Source of the DNA: Asticcacaulis tiandongensis
GTDB lineage: Bacteria; Pseudomonadota; Alphaproteobacteria; Caulobacterales; Caulobacteraceae
Reading direction: 5' to 3'
Assembly (NCBI RefSeq): GCF_006475605.1
Contig: NZ_SSBC01000022.1
Coordinates: 1 to 58,244, forward strand
DNA length: 58,244 nt
The notes beneath the pieces were generated by a model. It was not told the origin of the DNA. It saw nothing but the letters and a program-made list of their open reading frames with translations, and ran no database searches. Made by a program: the position numbers and the translations under genes. Positions 53,778-58,244 of this stretch are shown here, piece by piece (the stretch's first letter is position 1; each line of letters opens with the position of its first letter).

Positions 53778-54137
53778 TCACTTAACTAAGTGCTTGATTT
53801 TGAGATACTTTGCAAAAAATAATTCAAAAATTAAAATTACGGTTAATGGCATCACAAGAGGTATAAATTTCTTGTCAACCAACATTTGAGAGCCGTAAAA
53901 TTTATAGTAAAATATATTTCCTGTCGCAATAATAGTAATAATAACCGGAAGTGCACCATGTATTGATTTATGTTTTATTGGATGTATATTTTCAAATTTT
54001 ACTGAGGCGGCGAAAAAAATAACTATCAGAAATGGAAAAATAAATGATGGTACTGAAATTATTTTTAGATAAAATATAATATAAATTACAATAAGTATAA
54101 CGGAAATATATCTGCAAACAATTCCCAAGTATACCAT
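53778..54137 (-). CDS. AT-rich orphan membrane protein
   Basis: The 119-residue protein consists largely of hydrophobic helices (RYISVILIVIYIIFYLKIIS, FIFPFLIVIFFAASVKF, ALPVIITIIATGNIFYY, FIPLVMPLTVILIFELFFAK), giving four predicted membrane spans. The gene is very AT-rich compared with its neighbours and lies beside a decayed IS3 transposase, which points to recent transfer. I recognise no family. The ATG at 54137 has only a weak upstream purine stretch, so translation is not certain. Confidence 0.5.
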   Translation of the reverse strand: MVYLGIVCRYISVILIVIYIIFYLKIISVPSFIFPFLIVIFFAASVKFENIHPIKHKSIHGALPVIITIIATGNIFYYKFYGSQMLVDKKFIPLVMPLTVILIFELFFAKYLKIKHLVK

Positions 54138-54223
54138 GGTTATTTTCCAGTCGTTTCGTTAACTACAAAGCAGTTATTTCCGCCCATAACCTTATCTCCA
54201 GCGGATGCACCTCAAGCTAATCA

Positions 54224-56029
54224 TCAGTCATTGTCCATCTTAAGCGCGGCGATGAAGGCCTCCTGCGGAATTTCGACCTTGCCGAACTGCCGCATCTTCT
54301 TCTTGCCTTCCTTCTGCTTTTCCAGAAGCTTCTTCTTCCGCGTGGCATCACCGCCGTAACATTTCGCCGTCACGTCCTTACGCAGGGCGCGTACGGTTTC
54401 ACGGGCAATAATGCGCCCACCGATAGCCGCCTGAATGGGGATGACAAACAGGTGCTGCGGGATCAGCTCGCGCATCTTCTCGCACATGCCACGCCCGCGT
54501 GATTCCGCACGGTCACGGTGCACCAGCATCGACAGGGCATCGACCGGCTCAGAGTTAACAAGGATCGACATCTTCACCAGTTCACCCGAGCGGTATTCCT
54601 CAATGGTGTAATCGAAGCTGGCATAGCCCTTCGAGATCGACTTCAGGCGGTCATAGAAATCGAACACCACCTCATTGAGCGGCAACTCATAGACGATCAT
54701 GGCGCGCGACCCGACGTAAGAAAGGTCGGTCTGAATGCCGCGACGATCCTGACATAGCTTGATGACCGCCCCCAGATAGTCGTCCGGCGTAAAGATGGTC
54801 GCCTTGATCCACGGCTCTTCGATATGGTCGATCTTGACGACATCGGGCATATCCGCAGGGTTGTGCAGGTCGATGACATCGCCATTGTTCATATAGATCT
54901 TATAGACAACCGACGGCGCGGTCGCGATCAGATCGAGATTGAACTCACGCGACAGACGTTCCTGAATGATCTCAAGGTGCAAAAGCCCCAAAAACCCGCA
55001 GCGGAACCCGAACCCGAGCGCCGCCGAGGTTTCCATCTCAAACGAGAAGCTGGCGTCATTGAGGCGCAGACGCCCCATGGCCGCGCGCAAATCCTCGAAA
55101 TCCGCCGCATCAACGGGGAAGATGCCGCAGAAAACAACCGGCTGCACTTCCTTAAAGCCCGTCATAGCCTGAGCGGTCGGTTTACGCTCATCGGTAATGG
55201 TGTCCCCCACAGCCGCATCGGACACTTCCTTGATCTGGGCTGTAAAGAATCCGACCTCACCGGGGCCAAGCGCCTCAACGTCCGTCGCCTTGGGCTGGAA
55301 AACACCGAGCTTATCGATCTTGTAGGTCGCACCGGCATTCATCAGCTTGACCTGCTGACCGGGCTTCATGAAGCCGTCAAACACCCGCACCAGAACCACA
55401 ACCCCCAGATAAGGGTCGTACCAGGCATCAACCAGCAGCGCCTTCAGCGGTGCGGTCGGGTCGCCCTTGGGGGCGGGCAGGCGGGTGACAACCGCCTCAA
55501 GCACGTCCTCGATGCCAATGCCGGACTTGGCCGAGGCCAGAACCGCGTCAGAGGCGTCAATGCCGATCACATCCTCGATCTGTGCCCGCACGCGCTCAGG
55601 CTCGGCGGCAGGCAGGTCGACCTTATTGAGAACCGGCACAATCTCATGGTTGTTATCAATGGCCTGATAAACATTGGCCAGGGTCTGGGCCTCAACGCCC
55701 TGAGAGGCATCGACCACCAGAATAGAGCCTTCACAGGCCGCCAGAGAGCGTGACACCTCATAGGCAAAGTCCACGTGACCCGGCGTATCCATCAGGTTGA
55801 GGATATAGGTCTGGCCATCCTTCGCCTTATAGCTCAGGCGCACGGTCTGGGCCTTGATGGTGATGCCGCGTTCGCGCTCGATATCCATATTATCGAGGAC
55901 CTGCTCCTTCATCTCACGCGCGGTGAGGCCGCCGGTGAACTGAATCAGGCGGTCGGACAGGGTCGATTTCCCGTGGTCGATGTGGGCGACGATGGAGAAA
56001 TTACGGATATTGGATAAATCAGTGCTCAT
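54224..56029 (-). CDS. lepA: Elongation factor 4 (LepA)
   Basis: The 601-residue translational GTPase back-translocates or remodels ribosomes and affects 30S assembly. GTPase motifs are G1 [14 protein letters not shown], switch I/G2 [13 protein letters not shown]3 [12 protein letters not shown] and G4 LNKVDLP. EF-G-like domains II, III and V follow, and the LepA-specific C-terminus is complete ([39 protein letters not shown]). It is 42 bases downstream of the GNAT/FemAB-like gene on the same strand. Confidence 0.97.
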   Translation of the reverse strand: MSTDLSNIRNFSIVAHIDHGKSTLSDRLIQFTGGLTAREMKEQVLDNMDIERERGITIKAQTVRLSYKAKDGQTYILNLMDTPGHVDFAYEVSRSLAACEGSILVVDASQGVEAQTLANVYQAIDNNHEIVPVLNKVDLPAAEPERVRAQIEDVIGIDASDAVLASAKSGIGIEDVLEAVVTRLPAPKGDPTAPLKALLVDAWYDPYLGVVVLVRVFDGFMKPGQQVKLMNAGATYKIDKLGVFQPKATDVEALGPGEVGFFTAQIKEVSDAAVGDTITDERKPTAQAMTGFKEVQPVVFCGIFPVDAADFEDLRAAMGRLRLNDASFSFEMETSAALGFGFRCGFLGLLHLEIIQERLSREFNLDLIATAPSVVYKIYMNNGDVIDLHNPADMPDVVKIDHIEEPWIKATIFTPDDYLGAVIKLCQDRRGIQTDLSYVGSRAMIVYELPLNEVVFDFYDRLKSISKGYASFDYTIEEYRSGELVKMSILVNSEPVDALSMLVHRDRAESRGRGMCEKMRELIPQHLFVIPIQAAIGGRIIARETVRALRKDVTAKCYGGDATRKKKLLEKQKEGKKKMRQFGKVEIPQEAFIAALKMDND

Positions 56030-56071
56030 GCCTCGGGCGATAGCATGAAGCGCACAACGGGGGAAGGGGGC

Positions 56072-57220
56072 TTAACCCGATGATTTCAGTCTTTGCGGCG
56101 CACTGAGAAGCGCCTGTGCCATCCCCAGAATACGTTGTGGCGTATCCAGTTCAAGCGTAGCGATCTGATCCATGCGCCGCCCGAGCCTTTGCAAGGCCGC
56201 CGCCGGTCGGTGACCGAACTGCGCGATGCGCCGGCTGCGCCATTGTGATAGGGCCTTGTCGCGCTGTCCCTGAGGCGTTGGCCCAAAGACGCGGCCATTA
56301 TAAACCTTATGGATCTGGTTGCAGTAGATGCCTTTATATTCCGGCGCGCCGGTTGCCATATCATAGACGCGGATACCGGCTTCGGTCATGGCCTCACGCG
56401 CATGCGTCAGGAACAAAAGGCCCGGCGAATAATCCCTTAAGGCCGGATCATAGGTCGATATCCACGAATGCAGATAATCCCCAAGCCGTACTCCGAACTT
56501 GCAGGCCACCAGACGCTCACCGGCATAGAGGCTGGTCATATGACCCTGCAACGGACTTTCCGGTGGCAGGGCGAACAGGTCGTGCATCAGCGCCTGAATC
56601 CATTTGGGTGCCAGAAAATCGGAGATGCCGGTCTGATGGGTTTGCGCCCGCTTCCAGGTCAGCATCCGCTCAAACGTCACCGCCTCACGGTCACCCACCC
56701 GAAACTGTAACGGGCCGTGGTCGCTGATCAGCTTCTGTTCGCGACGGCGCATTTTTTTTTGGCGCTTAGGCGATACGACATTATCGGGCTGGCTGAAATC
56801 AAAACCAAAGGCCGTGTCTTCAGCCCCGTTCATGTCGGAAAACAGATCATACGGATCAATCAGGCCAATGACCTGCAACTGACGAATGCCCGCCGTTTTA
56901 AGCGCCACTTCGATGGAAAAGCCAGCCTCAGGGCCGGTAATCAGGGCCGTATAATCGGAAAAGGGGGCGCCAATCGGGCGCGCCAGCCCATTCGGGCGAC
57001 GATGGTGCGCCAGAAACCCCACCGCCTCACCATTACGCCGGTAAACAGCGACATGTGCATCATCACGCACACGGGCAACCGCGTGGAAAAAGTCAGGCGA
57101 CAAAAGCGGGGAGCCAAAAGCCGGGTTCGACGCAGTCATGGCCCGCCAAAGGCTTTCATCTCGGGCACTCAGATCGACAGAACGGACAAGATCGCAGGTC
57201 AGCATGGAGATAACGCACAT
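56072..57220 (-). CDS. GNAT/FemAB-like transferase (Acetyltransf_6 type)
   Basis: The 382-residue cytosolic protein has two related GNAT-like halves. The C-terminal half is typical of Acetyltransf_6/FemAB-like proteins: MTSLYAGERLVACKFGVRLG, LHSWISTYDPALRDYSPGLL and RVYDMATGAPEYKGIYCNQI. The family includes polysaccharide-modifying enzymes such as the CelD/BcsL group and the Caulobacter holdfast protein HfsK. A role in exopolysaccharide or holdfast modification is inferred only from family and likely taxon. ATGs at 57220 and 57205 are both possible and neither has a good ribosome binding site. Confidence 0.75.
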   Translation of the reverse strand: MCVISMLTCDLVRSVDLSARDESLWRAMTASNPAFGSPLLSPDFFHAVARVRDDAHVAVYRRNGEAVGFLAHHRRPNGLARPIGAPFSDYTALITGPEAGFSIEVALKTAGIRQLQVIGLIDPYDLFSDMNGAEDTAFGFDFSQPDNVVSPKRQKKMRRREQKLISDHGPLQFRVGDREAVTFERMLTWKRAQTHQTGISDFLAPKWIQALMHDLFALPPESPLQGHMTSLYAGERLVACKFGVRLGDYLHSWISTYDPALRDYSPGLLFLTHAREAMTEAGIRVYDMATGAPEYKGIYCNQIHKVYNGRVFGPTPQGQRDKALSQWRSRRIAQFGHRPAAALQRLGRRMDQIATLELDTPQRILGMAQALLSAPQRLKSSG

Positions 57221-57340
57221 TACTAAGGTAAAGGCAGAATTAACGAATCTTTAAGGCAAAAGTTGGGGAGAACCGGCCGCTTAAAACGCGAATTGCGTCG
57301 AAACTGTAATAATTGGAGGCATTTTTCAGGTGTTCAGACG

Positions 57341-57376
57341 AAAAAAAAGCGACCTCAAAATGAAAGGTCGCTTTTT
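57341..57376. terminator. Bidirectional terminator
   Basis: Arms aaaaaagcgacct/aggtcgctttttt are perfect over 13 bases. It lies 53 bases downstream of the 34-residue protein gene on the minus strand and would insulate it from the GNAT gene. Confidence 0.9.
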
Positions 57377-57428
57377 TAAAGTATATTTTGTGTATTTATA
57401 TTCATTCTTTTGGGATGAATATAAATAA

Positions 57429-57533
57429 TCACAGGGCAGCCACTACGGCCAGAATGAGCGCAACAGGGAAAGTCGCGGCGACGGCCAGCGATGCGTTGCG
57501 ATCAATGTTTTCGATGATGTTCTGAATGCTCAT
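57429..57533 (-). CDS. 34-residue membrane micro-protein
   Basis: On the minus strand the frame reads MSIQNIIENIDRNASLAVAA and ends in a hydrophobic helix, FPVALILAVVAAL, before TGA. The AAGGAGA ribosome binding site sits 7 bases before the ATG. A strong terminator follows. One amphipathic helix plus one membrane span suggests a small inner-membrane protein or regulator. I recognise no family. It is too short for most gene callers. Confidence 0.7.
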   Translation of the reverse strand: MSIQNIIENIDRNASLAVAATFPVALILAVVAAL

Positions 57534-57606
57534 AATCAGTCTCCTTTAGTTTGATGCGCTCTATATATGCTGCGCTGCAAAATAGTAAAGGGGCTGATCG
57601 TGCGCA

Positions 57607-57620
57607 ATTTGTCACATATT
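57607..57620. promoter_or_regulatory. TGTNACA box upstream of the 34-residue gene
   Basis: The 14-mer atttgtcacatatt is identical to that in the BOF gene promoter (25801-25814). Its centre is about 80 bases upstream of the start codon at 57533. Confidence 0.4.
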
Positions 57621-57778
57621 GTTAGCCATAATGCCACAATGCGTTAAGTTTTGTGAGCAGGTGCAATAATTTTGCACAAGGTAGAGAAAAGTCTCAAAAA
57701 ATCCGGCATCACAACAAGATTTGCGCGTTTTTGGCACCTTTGACGCCGGTCTTGGAATTATGCCCCCGGAAACACCAA

Positions 57779-57805
57779 AGGCGCCGATCTCTCAGACCGG
57801 CGCCT
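57779..57805 (-). terminator. Terminator of the 24-residue gene
   Basis: Arms aggcgccg/cggcgcct enclose an 11-base loop. The minus strand continues TTGGTGTTT. The hairpin is 33 bases downstream of the micro-protein stop codon. Confidence 0.75.
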
Positions 57806-57837
57806 CAAAATGTATATTACCCATGTTTTCCTGTGGG

Positions 57838-57912
57838 TCAGAAGATCAGGAACAGCAAAATAATCACAGGAATGGGAATGCCCAACAGCCATAATAATAT
57901 GCCTTTACCCAT
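57838..57912 (-). CDS. 24-residue hydrophobic micro-protein
   Basis: The minus strand reads MGKGILLWLLGIPIPVIILL followed by FLIF and TGA, a single membrane helix with a Gly-Ile-Pro-Ile-Pro kink. AAAGGAGA lies 6 bases before the ATG and a GC hairpin follows the gene. Proteins of this kind occur as unannotated or hypothetical membrane peptides. The function is unknown. Confidence 0.65.
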   Translation of the reverse strand: MGKGILLWLLGIPIPVIILLFLIF

Positions 57913-58024
57913 AATTTTCTCCTTTATTCTGACTTGGTTATGCATCTCAGAATATCGGCCTCATTGTTTTTATGCTGTGGTAATATTCAGCCGGTGATGT
58001 AATTTTCATGTAAGGAAAAGCCCT

Positions 58025-58120
58025 ATGCTTACCCCCAAGCTCACTTACGAAGCCTTGCGTGACATTGTGCTGTCATTTCCCGACACCGAAGAAACCCAGT
58101 CGTGGGAGGCGCGGTCCTTT
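58025..58120 (+). pseudogene. MmcQ/YjbR-like gene, 5' fragment cut by IS
   Basis: The frame begins MLTPKLTYEALRDIVLSFPD and continues TEETQSWEARSF, matching the start of MmcQ/YjbR family proteins (typically ...LSLPGVEE.TSWG.PSF.V). These small CyaY-like or DNA-binding-fold proteins are usually about 110-120 residues. The IS end begins at 58120-58121, after about 32 codons, and the frame then runs on into IS sequence to a stop at about 58199. The gene is inactivated; its 3' part should lie beyond the element. Confidence 0.75.
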
Positions 58121-58244
58121 AGGCTCAGGACTCATAACCAGAAGAGCACTGTAGCAGCGAGTGCGATGGCGGACAGGAAGACAGTCGGGCATCTGTCATA
58201 GCGGGTTGCCACACGCCGCCAGTCCTTCAGCCGTCCAAACATGA
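58120..58244 (-). mobile_element. IS5-family insertion sequence, transposase-3' end
   Basis: The terminal inverted repeat begins taggctcaggactcat and mirrors the end at 106-125 with one mismatch in 17 bases. The element runs out of the right edge, is inserted in the MmcQ/YjbR-like gene, and has the same orientation as the left-edge copy. Confidence 0.85.
58132..58244 (-). CDS. IS5-family transposase, C-terminal fragment
   Basis: The minus strand encodes MFGRLKDWRRVATRYDRCPT followed by VFLSAIALAATVLFWL and TGA. This is the typical C-terminus of the same IS5 transposase family whose N-terminus is at 1-62. The methionine is internal to the domain, so the fragment is only the last 37 residues. 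The tail ends 12 bases inside the inverted repeat. Confidence 0.9.
   Translation of the reverse strand, partial: MFGRLKDWRRVATRYDRCPTVFLSAIALAATVLFWL

Overview
The window looks like chromosomal DNA of an alphaproteobacterium, most probably a member of Caulobacterales close to Asticcacaulis or Caulobacter. The reasons are a permuted two-piece tmRNA with an ANDNF-type tag, an alpha-type SspB adaptor, long TonB-dependent receptors of the Caulobacter type, a DUF4169/ribbon-helix-helix pair, a DUF4164-zapA pair, and an mreB-mreC-mreD-mrdA-rodA cluster. The order is an inference from gene content. No rRNA operon, CRISPR array or replication origin was seen.

Both edges lie inside copies of one IS5-family element, in the same orientation: the transposase N-terminus at the left edge and its C-terminus at the right edge. 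The left copy has replaced the start of a DUF2924 gene, which precedes a large serine recombinase (604-2247) and a tRNA-Ala. The right copy cuts an MmcQ/YjbR-like gene after about 30 codons.

From 3 to 22 kb the window holds yggT-yggU, a large TonB receptor, DUF4169 and RHH small proteins, a PcrA/UvrD helicase followed by a TIR/deoxyribosyltransferase-like protein translationally coupled to a RusA-type nuclease, a penicillin-binding-like serine hydrolase, sspB, a globin-coupled chemoreceptor, permuted ssrA, a WYL regulator, a GFA protein, hsp20 under a sigma32-like promoter and ROSE-type thermometer, and an iron-uptake pair (PKHD hydroxylase and siderophore receptor).

From 22 to 34 kb there is a carbon-metabolism block on the minus strand (gap, pgk, fba and, further on, tkt), a BOF/YgiW-type stress protein beside a two-component system, two rRNA modification enzymes, and two cold-shock genes with matching leaders.

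From 34 to 41 kb comes the conserved zapA - 6S RNA - 5-formyl-THF cyclo-ligase neighbourhood, here split by a GH3 glucosidase and by a TerC gene with an upstream Mn2+ (yybP-ykoY) riboswitch, followed by a YmdB-like phosphoesterase and YebC. From 41 to 53 kb are envelope and secreted proteins, the complete rod-shape operon and a Tat-exported GH43-like protein. The last part holds a decayed IS3 transposase, an AT-rich orphan membrane protein, lepA, a FemAB/GNAT-like transferase and two micro-proteins of 34 and 24 residues.

The least explained items are the TIR/DRHyd-like + RusA cassette, the two micro-proteins, the cold-shock leader motif at an identical distance in both genes, and a TGTNACA motif shared by three promoter regions.
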